A DNA stretch of 64,000 nt from Physcomitrium patens (GCF_000002425.4 NC_037270.1:6486449-6550448); one strand, 5' to 3'. Shown: positions 1 through 12,124, counted from the stretch's first letter. Notes: generated from the letters alone by a model not told the origin. A program made the numbers and translations.

Positions 1-2800
1 CTTGGTTTACGCGCTCTGTTTATCCATCAGTTTGAGGATGGAAAGCCGAAGATAGCTTTATGTCCAATTTTAAAATCTTGAAAAGGATCCTCCAGAATCT
101 CGACACAAATTGAATTCCCCTATCCGATATGATATCTTTAGGTAATCCATGATAGCGATAGATATTATCAATGAAAAGCTTAGCTGTTTCTTCACCTGTG
201 ATAGATTTTGTACATGGCACAAAATGTGCCATGTTGGTGAAACGATCTACTATCACAAATATAGAATCATAAGATCTTGAGCTTGGAAGATCTGTGATGA
301 AATCCATAGAAACAGGATACCATGGTTGTTCTGGTATAGGTAATGGCTGAAGAAGTCCGTAAGGTCGATGATGAGGAGTTTTTGATCTTGAACAAATATC
401 ACATGATTGTACAAAGTCTTTGACTGACTTCCACATTTGTGGCCACCAAAAATCTCTTGATATGAGTTCTAAAGTCTTATTATATCCAAAGTGTCCTGCT
501 CTTGGAAAATCATGACGTGCTTGAAGAACACGTAAACGTGCTTCTCCTTCTGGAACATATAGGCATCCTTCAAAATATAATAGATTATTCTTGAACTCGA
601 ACTTAGAAGAATCATTAGACTTAGAAGAATTATTCTCAATATCATGAACAAGAGGGTCTGAGGACATACTGGACTGGATTTGCTTGAGAAAAGTTGAATC
701 AACAGTCAATGTTGATTTCATTGCTCGGAGATGAAATTGCTCCGGTTTCAAGAGGACCATTCTTTGTTGCTCAAAAGCTGCATCTCCTTCTTTTAGTGTA
801 AAATAAGAACGTCTAGACAATGCATCGGACAAACCTTGTTGTTTTTCTGGCCGATAAGTGATAATGAACTCGAATCTTGACAAAGACATACTCCAACGAG
901 CTTGATGACGATTCAACACGCGTGCTGACATGAAATACTCGAGGTTCTTGTGATCTGTATACACAGTGACTGGACTAGAAGTGCCTTCTAGATAATGACG
1001 CTATTCTTGAAAGGAATCCACGATTGCAAGTAGTTCTTTATCGTGGATTTCATAATTGATCTCGGCTGCAGAGAATTTTCTTGAATGAAAAGCTATCGGA
1101 TGAAGTTTGTCATCTGTTCCTATTTGTGACAAAACTGCACCCAAGGCAAAATCTAATGCGTCTATTTCCATAAAAAATGCCTTGGAAAAGTCAACACGAT
1201 ATAAGACTGATGCAGATACAAACGATGTCTTCAAGGCTTCAAATGCTGCTTCCGCTTCTTGATTCCATTGGAATTTGTCTTTATTGGTCAAGCGTGTAAG
1301 TGGAGCTGTAACTCATGAAAAGTCTTTGATGAAGATCCGATAGTAATTGGCAAATCCCAAGAAACATTGGACATCTCTTACTGTCCATGGAATCTTCCAA
1401 TCCATGATTGTCTGGACTTTCTTAGAATCCATCATGAGACCATCATTTGAAATGATGTATCCTAAAAAGTCAACTTGAGTAGTGTGAAATACACACTTTT
1501 CTATCTTAGCGTACAATCTTGCATCTCTAAGTTTTTGTAATACTTGACGAACATGTATTTCATGTTCTTCGACGTTCTTAGAATAGATCAGGATATCGTC
1601 TAGGTATCAGACGACAAAATTATCTAAGAATTCATGAAATACATCATTCATGAGATGTTGAAAAGCAGCTGGTACATTCATGAGTCCAAAAAGCATGACA
1701 TTATATTCAAAATGTCCGTACCTGGTTCGAAACGCAGTCTTCCATTCATCTCTTTCCTTGATCCGTACTAGATTATATGCTCCTCTTAGATCTATTTTTG
1801 TATAAATCTTAGCTTGATTCAACTGGTTAAAGAGTCTTGATATCAAAGGTAATGGATACCTGTTTTTGATTGTAATCTTGTTGAGTCCTCGATAGTCAAC
1901 ACACATTCGCAAAGATCCATCTTTTTTCTTTACGAATAGAATTGGAGCTCCTGCTGGAGATTTTGAATGGCGTATGAAATTCTTCGCTAAATTCTCGTCA
2001 ATATATGTCTTGAGTTCAGCTAACTCATCTTGCGATAAACTGTAAATTGGTCCAAATGGTGGTTGAGTTCCTTCCTTGAGGTTGATTGAACAATCATATG
2101 GGCGATGCTCAGGAAGAATATCTACATTTTTTTCCTCAAAAACGTCTTGATAATCCTGATATTGACTTGGAATGCCACTTGAAGTCTTTACGCTTTCAGA
2201 AATAGGTGCAGCATAAATAGCAAAAGTTGATCCTTCTTTTGCTGCATATATAAATGCTTTTGCACCTATAAGTATGAGTTTTACTATACTAGATTTATAA
2301 CTTTTTACTTGGTTGGTAGAACTATTAATAATACTTTGGAAAAAGTCAAGTTTATGAGAATTCCAATCTATTCGAGGGTTATATTTTTCTAGCCAAGATA
2401 AATCTAAAATAACTGGATTGGACGGGGATTTAATTATGTTAAAAGCTATGTAGCTAACATGACCATTTATTGTTACTTTTATAGGGCGAGTTTTATGAGT
2501 GACATCTCCAGAAGACAAAGGACGGCCATCAACGACTTCTACATGTACGGGTTTAGTTTTCTGTACAAAAGGTATTTTATGACTTTTAACAAATTGTTCA
2601 TCTAAAAAACATGCTGAGGCTCCTAAATCTAATAAAGCAAAGGCTTTGTAATTCTTAGGTCCTAAATATAATTCTATTATAAAACAAGAAGAGGGTTCTG
2701 AGGAGAGGATAGGACCTTCATTACGAATTGTACAAGGTTCCAGCTGCACGGTCCCTATTGTAGCTGGATGAACCCGTTTTCCGACATGTTGTCTTCTTTG
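1..2800 (-). pseudogene. pol of element 1 (PR-RT-RH-IN), broken by stops
   Basis: Polyprotein that copies the element RNA and integrates the cDNA. Protease lies near 2550-2650. Its active-site motif reads DLGA where element 2 has DSGA, so the protease is probably impaired. RT spans about 1330-2100 with the [17 protein letters not shown] and FGLMN blocks. RNase H is at about 780-1290 and integrase at about 1-560, with the HHCC zinc finger (HDFPRAGHFG, then CDICSRSK) and the first two catalytic Asp residues in MDFIT and SDRG. The Glu of TERVN sits at the window edge. In-frame stops occur at 1607 (immediately before the YLDD catalytic motif), 1313, 1001 and 20. The pol frame is open upstream of the gag stop to about 2776, as expected for frameshift expression. 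A family-typical product would exceed 1000 residues. Confidence 0.9.
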
Positions 2801-3759
2801 ACCGCCGTACCCCTCATTTTATAGTTATGTTGTTTCTTTGGACAATGTTGAGCAGTGTGCTTAGGTTCTCCGCAGTATAAACATAATCCTTCTTCACGTC
2901 GACGAATCTTTTCTTGCTCAGTTAGGGATTTAAAACGTACCGCGTCAATTCGCATGTCTTCTACTTCCGAATGTACGTTTGGCAAAGATGTTGATGTTGC
3001 CATTGAGTAATAACGTTGAGGTTCCCGTGTACGACTCTCGAATCGAAATTCAAAAAGTCGATTGTCATATTTTACTGCAAAATCGATTGCTTGACTCAAA
3101 GTTTGAGGATCAGGTAAGTTGAGCATCAATTTCTTTACTTCGTATTGCAATCCATAAAAAAATTGACTGATGAGTGCAACATCATCCCACTTGATGTCAA
3201 TTGCAAGTTTTCGAAATTGTGAAGCATACATTGTTATTAAGCGGTTTTTTTGTCGCAAAATTCGGATCTTATTTGTTGCGACAAGAGTTGCATTGTGTTC
3301 AACATACATAGATCGAAACTCCGCCAAAAAAGCTTCCAAATTGTCCAATATTGGATTTCGTTGTTCAAGAAAAGACGAAAACCTCGATAATGCAGAACCA
3401 AAAAATAGAGTACCAATAAACCTGACTTGTGATCCTGGAGTTGGATAGCTTTGCGGTTGAAGTTCAATTGCCAATTGTATTTGATTGATGAATCCTCGAA
3501 ACTTTGATCTTGTACCATCAAATTTCTCGGGTAAAGTAATTCTTGGTTCTCTAGTGCTTACAGGGTGTTGTACAATTGGAGAAGGAATGTGATTTGGTGC
3601 AGATGTTGAAGCAACTCCGATCATCTCTATATCTCCACTTTCTGCTATTCTTGTTCTTTCCTGTGTTGGTGAATTGAGTTGATGCATCGCAAGCATTAAC
3701 TCCCTCAATTGTTGTTGCATTTGTGCCATTGCACTCTTCATTTCAACAAGCTCTGCCAT
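2755..3759 (-). CDS. gag: gag of element 1
   Basis: Nucleocapsid/capsid protein of the retrotransposon, forming the particle that packages element RNA in the cytoplasm. The frame is intact, 334 codons from the ATG at 3759 (MAELVEM). An upstream in-frame ATG exists, but this start is chosen because element 2's gag begins with the same MAE and has 333 residues. Residues about 10-30 are Gln-rich and probably coiled coil. The central block has the retrotransposon gag motif around [14 protein letters not shown], and a single CCHC zinc knuckle (C-x2-C-x4-H-x4-[15 protein letters not shown]) lies near the C-terminus. The stop TAG at 2755 overlaps the pol frame, which lies -1 relative to gag. Confidence 0.9.
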   Translation of the reverse strand: MAELVEMKSAMAQMQQQLRELMLAMHQLNSPTQERTRIAESGDIEMIGVASTSAPNHIPSPIVQHPVSTREPRITLPEKFDGTRSKFRGFINQIQLAIELQPQSYPTPGSQVRFIGTLFFGSALSRFSSFLEQRNPILDNLEAFLAEFRSMYVEHNATLVATNKIRILRQKNRLITMYASQFRKLAIDIKWDDVALISQFFYGLQYEVKKLMLNLPDPQTLSQAIDFAVKYDNRLFEFRFESRTREPQRYYSMATSTSLPNVHSEVEDMRIDAVRFKSLTEQEKIRRREEGLCLYCGEPKHTAQHCPKKQHNYKMRGTAVKEDNMSENGFIQLQ

Positions 3760-3940
3760 AATGATACTAAGAAGAAAAATTTGTCTGATATTGCTCAAGA
3801 CAAAAGAAAAAGAAAAGACTTGATAACAAAGAAGATACTAAGAACAATATCAGTTTAGAAGTGAGTAATCCGCAAACTTCTAATACGCTTATGTCTTGTC
3901 AAGAGAAAGGGGTAATCCACTCTTACTGAAGAAAAACAAA

Positions 3941-3952
3941 GCTCTGATATTG
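3941..3952 (-). other. primer-binding site of element 1 (degenerate tRNA-iMet)
   Basis: The plus strand reads GCTCTGATATTG. Its complement resembles TGGTATCAGAGC, which pairs with the 3' end of plant initiator tRNA-Met and primes minus-strand cDNA. The last three positions deviate. It touches the inner edge of the LTR at 3951. Element 2 has a perfect copy. Confidence 0.75.
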
Positions 3953-4204
3953 TAAGTGCACTCTTGTCAATCTGTCAAAGATAAGAACTCGATAAAAAAA
4001 TAATTCAAAGAAGAGAGCATTCACTCAAAGAGAGGTAACAAAATATATATAAACAAGTATATATATTGAAAGAGAAACTGGAATGGCTATTGCCAAAAGA
4101 AAACTAGAGACCCTTGAAACAGACTAGAAGCAAGAAAGGACTTGACAAGAGTGAAGAAGCCTTCACTCTTGTCTCTATATATACTCTCTAACTAGGGGCT
4201 ACAT

Positions 4205-5493
4205 TGTCGTGTTGTAACACGAGTATACAGTGAAAATAAAAAGAAAGGGGAATTTTATTAATATTCAGTTACCTCGAATATTGGGAGCATCGACCAACTC
4301 CAGTACAAATACTGAGTGGTCAGGTTCAGTCACTCCGTTACAGTCAGCCGGGGCATACTGAAATGCTCCATTCGATTCCAATAACGGAAGTCAGCAGGAA
4401 GAGAAGGACCAATTCACACGACGGGTTCGAGGAGCCAATTGGATCCAATTTCGATAATCCAATCTGGGTCCTCTTATCCAATATGAGACTTGAATTGGTC
4501 GGGCGACTTAATGTGGTCTAATTACGGGAAATCCAGGTCTTACTACGAGTCTTAGCTAATCTGACGCAAGGACCAATTTGACCCAATTACGGGAACATCT
4601 AGGTTACTACGGGCATCTTTCCCAATATAGGACCTGAATTGGTCGGGCGACTCAATGTGGTCCCGATTACGGGGTTCGATTCTGTTTCAGGCTGTCCTGT
4701 TCTCTGTGCCGTTTCAGAGAACGTTGTTTTCGGTAAATGGATTTCTTAAAGGTAAAAACGGAGGAGAAAGCTTGACGGCGAGAGCCAATTTCGGATCGAA
4801 GCTTGAGGTGAGAGCCAATTCCGGATCTAAGACGAAAGATTGAAGAAATTCAGGGGAATCGGGGGGGGGAAAGAGTTTTCAAGCTTTTGCAAGGTTACCA
4901 GTTCGGTTTTTCATTGGAGGTTTTTTGAAGATCAAGGGAATTAGAGAGAGAGGAGCTTCAAGCTTCGGGTCGGGGAAAGAAAGAGATAGAATTTGGATTT
5001 TTCTTCTTCGTAGAGTTTTGGGAAGACTGAGGCAATCCCTGCTGAAGTGAGTGTTGTAATGGTGAATCGGGATTTTTAAATGAAGTGGGTTTGAATACTC
5101 TTGATTGTTTTATAAAATCGAGTTACGTTTGTGATTGAAGGATTAAAGGGGTGTCTATAGGATTGAGTATGCGGAGTGAATGAAATTTATTGGGTTAATC
5201 TAACAGGACAGTCAGTGGATACAAGATCGTAAGTACAAAGGGGTATTGAAGATTAACAGTTTGGGTTGTTCGGGGTTCTCTGTAACGTCTAGAGACCTAT
5301 CGGTTGGGGTAAAAAAAAAGACTTCGACAAGCAGTCGAAGAGCATCCGTATAGATTTACGGTACATTGTTGCAGTCGTTTATATTCCAGCAGTCAAAAAC
5401 TGATAGACTGCTTGACTATCGGTGAATCTCCATACTACCTTCTACAGCCAGACGCCCGGCGCGTTCTCGAGCAGGAAAGTACGTAATACGATA
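4205..5493 (+). mobile_element. LTR-like unit, B type, copy 1 (youngest)
   Basis: A 1289-bp unit with termini TGTCGTGTTGTAAC and TACGTAATACGATA, inserted in LTR-A. Flanks ACAT (4201-4204) and ACGT (5494-5497) look like a 4-bp target duplication with one transition. It is GC- and CpG-richer than every other copy in the window, so it is recent. No long ORF is present; the 62-codon frame at 4655-4843 has no recognisable domain. Its ends match the units at 19820, 25295, 38808, 40586 and 44058, but its middle does not. A solo LTR is the most likely identity. Confidence 0.75.
4436..4680 (+). repeat. 144-bp direct repeat inside B copy 1
   Basis: Two imperfect tandem units with a period of 144 bp. 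The segment around 4478 (CCAATATGAGACTTGAATTG) recurs around 4622 (CCAATATAGGACCTGAATTG), followed by a shared GGTCGGGCGACT. Repeats like this are common in the U3 of LTRs. Confidence 0.8.
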
Positions 5494-5739
5494 ACGTGGC
5501 GACGTTCTATAGGACCTCCAATATGTGTTGACTTTGTAGGGCACATGCCTTGACTTACAAGGCAAGTTTTTCTACGTGTGGGCCACATAGTTAGCTTGAT
5601 CTTCAAGCTAACAACATGTGTGGCACATGGCCAACTTGTTGACCATGTTTCTAATCCAAAAAGTCAATTAAAGACACCTATGAAGTCAAAGCAGCGTTTA
5701 GGAAATTTCTAGGAAGCTTCTATATTAAATATTATAGAA

Positions 5740-5785
5740 TTAACTTACTTTTACTTACTTTTACTTACTTCTACCTATTTCTATA
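5740..5785. repeat. (ACTTACTTTT)n short tandem repeat
   Basis: About three copies of ACTTACTTTT inside the U3-side end of LTR-A. The same place in other LTR-A copies has one or two related units, so this is a local expansion. Confidence 0.7.
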
Positions 5786-5820
5786 TGTAATTATTAGCTT
5801 ACATGATTATGGCCGTGACA

Positions 5821-6440
5821 CATTCTAAAGTGGAAAGACCATTGTAATATTTGATCATTATTGAGGCCTTTGTAAATTTCTTCAAACAAAACATTTATTA
5901 TACCATCAAGGGTTATTCCTATCTCTAATAAAATCACCAAACATTGGGAGTCTCTTCCAAGTTGGTGATACTAAATGCATTGTATCTCACCATCTATTTA
6001 AAGAAAAATATGTCATTCTTAAAGGTCTTCATTTCTATTATATTATCTTGAAAGTTGTGACAATTGTAATGTCTCATTTGGCAGCTCTACAAATCATAGT
6101 TCTTAATTTAAATATATTAGCTATTAATTGTCTATCTCTTTAGTAATACAAAATAAAACCACAAGCAAGAATAGATTATAGAACACAATCTTCACTGAAC
6201 TTCTTTTCTTTCATAACAAGAAATTACTTGATTCTTCTTTTTGATGGATATTGTTGATAAAAAGCTTTGATCTTTTTTATTGCATTTATAAGATGAATTG
6301 CAATAAATTTAATTTCCATGAGCATTCATTAATATCATATCCATATTAATAAGTAAACTATTTTAACCTATTTCAATACCATATTATATCTAAAATTTCT
6401 TCTACCTCAAATTCTTGATTATATGATACATTCTTCTATA
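5821..6440 (-). pseudogene. decayed chromovirus remnant: third ORF and chromodomain
   Basis: The minus strand from about 6170 to 5821 translates, past several stops, into the same third-ORF protein seen intact in element 2. A stretch reading GRDSQCLVILLEIG is followed by LDG and LNNDQ. From about 6440 to 6280 it matches the chromodomain end of pol. The remnant is cut on the left by element 1's LTR and on the right by an inverted junction at 6440-6461. Confidence 0.7.
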
Positions 6441-6444
6441 CAAA

Positions 6445-7130
6445 AAAACTCGTTTTTTTGTCAATTATGGTTATCATCAATAATTTGTTGTTTTTAAAAT
6501 TTTAAAAGTTGATAATTCTATAGTAGAAGATTTGGCAAATCATTTGTTACAGCTACATGTAACAATAAAGGCACAATTAAAGCAAGCTCAAGAAAAACAA
6601 AAGATCAATGCAGATGCTTATTATAAAAAACAACCACAATTCAACATGGATAATAACATATGATTACTTTGTCGTAATATCAAAACTACTTGACTTTCTA
6701 ACAAATTGGACTATCATAAAATTAGACCTTTTTTTATTTGTGAATAAGTCAATCTTATTACTTATTGATTATATTTAATAAAGTTTCTAAAGATCTATTA
6801 TATATTCCATATGTCTCTTTTTGAGCCATATAAGATAGTTTATATCACAAGAAGTAGACAAATGCCACCTCCTCTTATAAAAGTAGATGATAATTAAGAG
6901 TTTGAAGTAGAAGAAGTCTTAGATTCAAGGCGGCACTAAAATAAGTTGGAATATCTTATTCATTTGTATAAATATGATATTAGTAAATATACATAGGAAT
7001 AAACAAAGAATCTTATAAATGCAAAAAAGAAGGTTGAAGCTTTTTATTAATGATATCCATCAAAATTAAAATAAAAAATAACAAGATCCATAAAAGATGA
7101 TGATCGTACCTCATAAAAACATTTCCTAGA
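6445..7130 (+). pseudogene. decayed chromovirus remnant: integrase C-terminus and chromodomain
   Basis: The plus strand starts in the integrase C-terminal part (FVNYGYH at about 6455) and continues through the region matching GPFVIEKQ. It ends in a chromodomain whose core is recognisable as KLEYLIH near 6940. Stops and frame breaks are frequent. It is in opposite orientation to the remnant on its left and runs into the LTR at 7143. Confidence 0.7.
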
Positions 7131-7142
7131 AGAAGAGATAAT

Positions 7143-7690
7143 ATCACGGACATATACATTTATTCCAATAGTTATGTATATGATTAAATAGAAGTAAGTA
7201 AAAATAGAATAATTTCATAATATCTTCTAGAAAAGCTTCTTAGAAGCTTTATAGTTGCGGTTTTGATTTTATACATATTTATAGTTGATTGATAGGTTAG
7301 AAACTTGGTCAATAAGTTAACCACATGCCACACATATTAATAGCTTATCGAACAAGTTAATTATATGGCACACCTATTAAAAACTTACTTTGTAAGTTAA
7401 AATATGTCTTGCAAAGTTAACACGTGTTGGAGGTCCTATAGAATATTACAACATAGTTTCTAGATAAATAGTATATATAGAGGCAAGAATGAAGCCTTTT
7501 TCACTCTTATCAATACCTTTCTAATCATTAGTTTTATTTCAAGACTTTCTTGTCTTCTTATCTTTGACAATAGCCATTCTAATTTAATATTATATCATCT
7601 TTGAGTGATTATCTAGTCTTTTTGAATGACATAAGAGTCTTTTAATCTTTTACTTCTTCAAAATTCATGTCCTTTATACAATCCTTCTCA
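7143..7690 (+). repeat. LTR-A remnant
   Basis: Starts TATCACGGACATATACAT, a one-transition variant of the LTR-A start TGTCACGG, preceded by a purine-rich tract (AGAAGAAGAGATAA) that fits the polypurine tract. It matches LTR-A along its length, including the GTTGGAGGTCCTATAGAA block. The 3' limit is approximate. Confidence 0.75.
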
Positions 7691-9895
7691 AAAATCTAAA
7701 GTATTGTTTTTTAAATGTCCTTTGAATTATGCTAATTCTTACATTAAACTTAATTTGAGCCTTTAATTAATTTATTTATTTATTTATTTATGAAGTCATT
7801 ATTCTTTATTTTGATGTCAAATCAGCAATTCTACTTGAATAGTTCCAAAGGTTGTCAATTTTTTTATACCTACCTAAATTATTTTTACATTGGTTAGTTA
7901 TTGTTTTCATCCTATCACCATTTTGTATTCTATGTGTCTTTTATTGTGTCTTATAATAAAATAAATCTATTAAAAGAGAAGTAATTATTACTATATCATA
8001 TTAAAATATATAACAACCAAGAGTTAATGGTATAATTAAAGGTAGATACTACATCTTATGGAATTAAAAATATATTATTTGAAAGTAGTTATATAAGCCT
8101 AAAAAATGATTAAATAACTAGGTGGTTTTTTTACAGTGATACAAGATATTATCAATGATTGAAGGAATTTATTAATCAGCTTCATGTAAAACATAGATTA
8201 AAATTTGTTACTACAAATATTTGACAAATCTTTAACTTTATCAACTTATAGAGCAATTTGATTGTTTCTTGTAGAATTTATAATCCAAAAAAAAGAAAAA
8301 TTTTAAAATATATATATATATATATTTAAAATAAATAAATAAAAATAAAAATAAATAGAAGTAGATATAAACATGTTGGATAGATAATATCTTTTTTTAA
8401 GAATCTGCAAAAAAAAATCTTAGATGTAAATTAGATATTTAGAATTTTATAAATATGTCATATGGTAATCAAAATTTCTTCTATAAGTTTTATATTTTTA
8501 ACAAGTCATAATAGATAAAATTTATAAGTTGATGCTTAAACCATAAACCTTTTAAGAAGCTTCCACAAGACCTTATTTGTAATTAGTATGTATAAAGATA
8601 AGTCTAAGATAATTTGTTGTCTTACCCATACATTTCTTGGATTTCTAGTCTTAGTTCAAGACCTTCTAGTCTCTTTATATTCATTAATAGTTATTTTAAT
8701 TCTTTTCTATCTTATAAATATATCTTATCTTTTTATTTTCTTTCTTCTTAATAATACTTGAATATATTCTTTTTTAAAATTTTATTATAATTTATGTATT
8801 TAACATCTATCATCAAACCTTTAAATTATTATGTATTACTTTTAAAAATATTTATAAGCTTAGAAGAAATGAAATGAAGCGATAACATTTATAAACAAAT
8901 TAATAATAAGTACTTATAGATTAAGGCCATAGAATATTTTTCTAAATAAAAAAAATATTTTTTCTAAACTAACTCTAAGTAGATACCAAAAAAATTAGTA
9001 AATTTAGATATTATTATAAAAATATATTTCTATAGGCAATTAAGACATTAAAAAAATATTATACCTTGTAAAGAAACAATATAGATTAATACAATAGCAT
9101 ATCAAAAGAATAAAAATGACTAAATAAATATAATAAAAATATATAAGAATATGTTAAAATTAAAATTAAAAAAAACCAAATATTAGATTTTCAATCTTTT
9201 AAAAGTAAAATAATTTGTAGCTATTAAAAAAATGATAAGAAGTAAGAAAATATCACTATTAGATAAAAACATCACATTGTTTATAGCAAGTTTGTAATTT
9301 ATGATAATTTTTTTTAAATCAAAAACAAATATTATATTTAATTTTAGAAAGATGCTTTATCATTTGACTTAGAAATGTGATTTTATAGTTTTAATATTTT
9401 TTATATTCTACTTTCATTTAATATTATAATTGATATATTTTATATGTGTCAAAAAGTTATAATTTTATTTATATTCATAGATGTATTAAAAATTAGTAAT
9501 AAGAGCATGCATTTAGAATATTTGAATGCAAAGAAATGACAAGATATATTTTAATATCTAACCTCTCAATTAATACTTTGGTAAAGAATTCTATTTATTT
9601 TAAATTAAAAAAGATAGATTATATATATTTACAAAATACAAAAAGCTTAATTAGTTTAAAATAATTGCAATGATCTAAAACGACCATAGAAGGAAAAAAA
9701 TTATTGCAATTAATTTTCATAAATTTAGTTATTATTTGTCTTGACAAAACATTACATGCAAAATTGACAATTTGCTAAAATTGTAATCTACCTCCATAGG
9801 TTAAAATCATATATCTTGTCTTCAAGACTTGAAAAATAATTTCCAAATACCTTGTAAGAATATTAAGAATAATCAAATTTTTCAGCAAAGAAATT
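7691..9895. other. AT-rich DNA without a recognisable gene
   Basis: No ORF with family features on either strand. The stretch 8450-8760 on the plus strand resembles a very decayed LTR-A (AGCTTCC, then TTTCTAGTCTTAGTTCAAGACC). A short (TA)n tract lies near 8313-8325. The rest is low-complexity A/T-rich sequence. Confidence 0.6.
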
Positions 9896-9902
9896 CACTT
9901 CC

Positions 9903-10245
9903 TTAGTATCCAAAATACTTACCAAACCTCTTTTGTAAAGGATGTTGAGAGTGACACCACATGAACTCCATCTCTAACAACAACAAGACACAACATCCAC
10001 ACATGCCTATCACTCTTCTTCCCACCACTGAAAAGGATATGATCATCAGCATGCATAAAAAAACGCAGCACCTCCACCACTGCATTCCCAATTGAAAAGC
10101 TCCCTGTCAGTAGCTCCACCTCCATTATTATAGAGCCCTGACTGGTCACATTTTTACTTTGGGATCCCAGGTTGGCTTGCTCTGCAGCATTCATTGGTTG
10201 ACAGAAAAGCTGCTGAAAAAGAAAGCTGGAAGACTTTGGAACCAC
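9903..10245 (-). other. orphan open frame of about 108 codons in the genic island
   Basis: Open on the minus strand from the ATG at 10245 to the stop at 9919, with an overlapping shorter frame. The base composition is genic rather than repeat-like. I recognise no family. It lies downstream of the lectin gene on the same strand and could be a gene fragment, a 3' exon or chance. Confidence 0.25.
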
Positions 10246-10974
10246 ATCATAAGGGACCAGTTTTCATAAAGTCTAGATGCCATGATTGACCAACATGATT
10301 GAGCTTTAGGGACTTGATTTCCACTTGGACAGGCTTCATTCATTCAATTGAAAGATCTTTTTCACCAGATTCTCATGCAGGGCATGCTGTTTATCTGACA
10401 AAGTACCATGTGGCTTTGCCATATGACCAAAGTTGTCATTTGGCCTAATAAGACAGGTTCCATTAAAACTTCTTATACTGTACACTTGTTTATAACAACT
10501 TTCACAACATTACAATCTTAAATTCACATTATATTATGAGTTATACGTTAATCTAAGGAGTGAAATACAATTGTGCTGAAAACAGTAATATCACTGATTA
10601 AATTGATGTATTTTTAGTAAAACATAAATTTTTGGTTTCAATAGAAAAATATGTTCTATTGTAAAATCCTAACTACAGTCTTATATTTTCCTAGAATTAT
10701 TGCAAAGCCTTGCACTCATAACATTCCTGTAAGATAATGCTTTTAGTTTTTTTTAATGTTTTCTTCTGCCACGAGTATTCATGATGAAATATTGAAGTGC
10801 TACACCTCACCAATTTACTACATTGCTACTTAGCCAATAGAATCACATCCATTTCTACTGTATACCTACTTTTGGTAAGTAACTTTCTACAAGCCTATGA
10901 CAATATTATTACACAGTTACTGTAAAGATTGATGCACATGACAATCATCTCCCAAGGTATTCATTTTGGATACA
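10246..10974. other. spacer downstream of the lectin gene
   Basis: Moderately AT-rich and without a recognisable coding segment. It probably includes the 3' untranslated region and terminator of the lectin gene, but I see no decisive polyadenylation signal. Confidence 0.4.
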
Positions 10975-11917
10975 TCAAACTTCAATGGGTACTGTAAAAC
11001 AACCAATAGAATCAAGCCCCAAACCACTTCTTCCATGGAAACCCACAACTCTGCCATATTCACTTTTGAACTTGGATGTGCACTTCCCTCCAAAGGGTCC
11101 ATGTGCTTTCACATTGGTGTGTATGGTTAAGGATGTTAAACTCTCCACTTGCTTGCCTCCACACCACATTGGGGTGCTGCCATATGACCCTTCAACTTTT
11201 GTGATGTATTCACTAGGCTCGTCTATCTTGATCTGTACACCAAATACAATTTAAAGTCAAACCCAAATATGTTGCTCTTTAGGCCACACTTGTTGTTATC
11301 AAATTAAGGACAAAATCTTTGGGAGTGACCTCACACAGAGTTTGGGGAATAGCCTTACAGTTGAAGAGTTCGAACCATGATTGGCATCTCCATGACCAAT
11401 AAAAAATGATGTTCCATTCATGTTGTACTCCATCTCCATGTAGAATATGCAAGGGGATGGGTCTGTGCTATACTTCATGGTTATCTGCTTTATGGATGTG
11501 ACTATTCCATCAAAGAATTGACCTCCCCCATTGCCTCCCCATGGCCCTTGTACCTACAGAGTTGGTGTCAGAAGTTTCCACTTGTGATCCCATCCACATG
11601 GACATTGTCCACACAGATAGAACAGCAAAAATATGTAGAGCATGTACAGTATATGCTTCACATCACAAATCTATTGTCTAGTTAAGTATCACCTGATAGT
11701 GCTAAAAGAAATTCACCTTAACTCCTGTCTCCATATGAAAATTGGCTTCATTGCCAACATCTGTTTGGTGCAGTGATTTGATATCACCTGACCATATCAG
11801 AATTTGAAAAGCAAGTTCCAACTGAGAGTGTTTAGTTGACTCAAGAACAGGCACTATATCACAAAACCTAAGATATTGTGCAGGATTAACAACCCAATAT
11901 GGAATATTGATATGCAT
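10975..11917 (-). CDS. jacalin-related lectin gene (at least three exons; 5' end unresolved)
   Basis: Carbohydrate-binding lectin of the jacalin fold; family members typically bind mannose or galactose in the cytoplasm or nucleus and respond to stress. Exons read 11917-11717, 11553-11359 and 11232-10975. Introns of 163 and 126 bp have GT...AG ends, and both junctions are in phase 0. The last two exons give one complete jacalin domain: GPWGGNGGGQFFDG at the start, IKIDEPSEYI and VEGSYG in the middle, and VVGFHGRSGLGLDSIG at the C-terminus before the stop. The first exon (PYWVVNPAQYLRF to METGVK) belongs to no family I know. Its start is uncertain: the upstream frame at about 12010-11935 (GKWVHEGSPAGFK) looks coding but is out of frame with it. 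The kinase stop lies only about 0.2 kb upstream on the same strand, so this may be the 3' part of a kinase-lectin gene. Confidence 0.8.
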
Positions 11918-12124
11918 CTTGAAGCTTGATTTTGAGAACTATAAGATAACTCTCACTGGATCTAACCTTAAAACCTGCTGGTGAACCTTCATGGACCCAC
12001 TTCCCATTGTGATAAAAACAAAACTAGAGAGAGACCTGTGTGTATTACACTAGTTAAAAAGGAAGAACACTTAAATTTGTATCGTGTTTTAGAGGACTTC
12101 CATCACCTGCTAAGGTTTATCAGG

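Larger units (their letters stand above)
1..5820 (-). mobile_element. Ty3/gypsy chromovirus copy (element 1), 3' end cut by window edge
   Basis: Minus-strand LTR retrotransposon of the LTR-A family. Reading from right to left it has a 5' LTR, a tRNA-Met primer-binding site, gag, then pol with protease, reverse transcriptase, RNase H and integrase. The window starts inside the integrase, so the chromodomain, third ORF and 3' LTR are missing. GC content and CpG content are higher than in the other LTR-A copies, and only a few stop codons interrupt pol, so this is one of the younger copies. Its LTR end at 5820 abuts a decayed remnant of another chromovirus, into which it was presumably inserted. 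The target duplication cannot be checked because the other end lies outside the window. Confidence 0.9.
3951..5820 (-). repeat. LTR-A, 5' LTR of element 1, interrupted by an insert
   Basis: In element orientation the LTR starts TGTCACGGCC (plus strand ends CCGTGACA at 5820) and ends CACTTACA next to the PBS. Without the insert at 4205-5493 it is about 580 bp, like other LTR-A copies here. It includes a TATATATA stretch near 4176 suited to a TATA box. It is recognised by alignment by eye with the LTR-A copies at 19300, 35770, 36475, 53010 and 62401. Confidence 0.85.
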
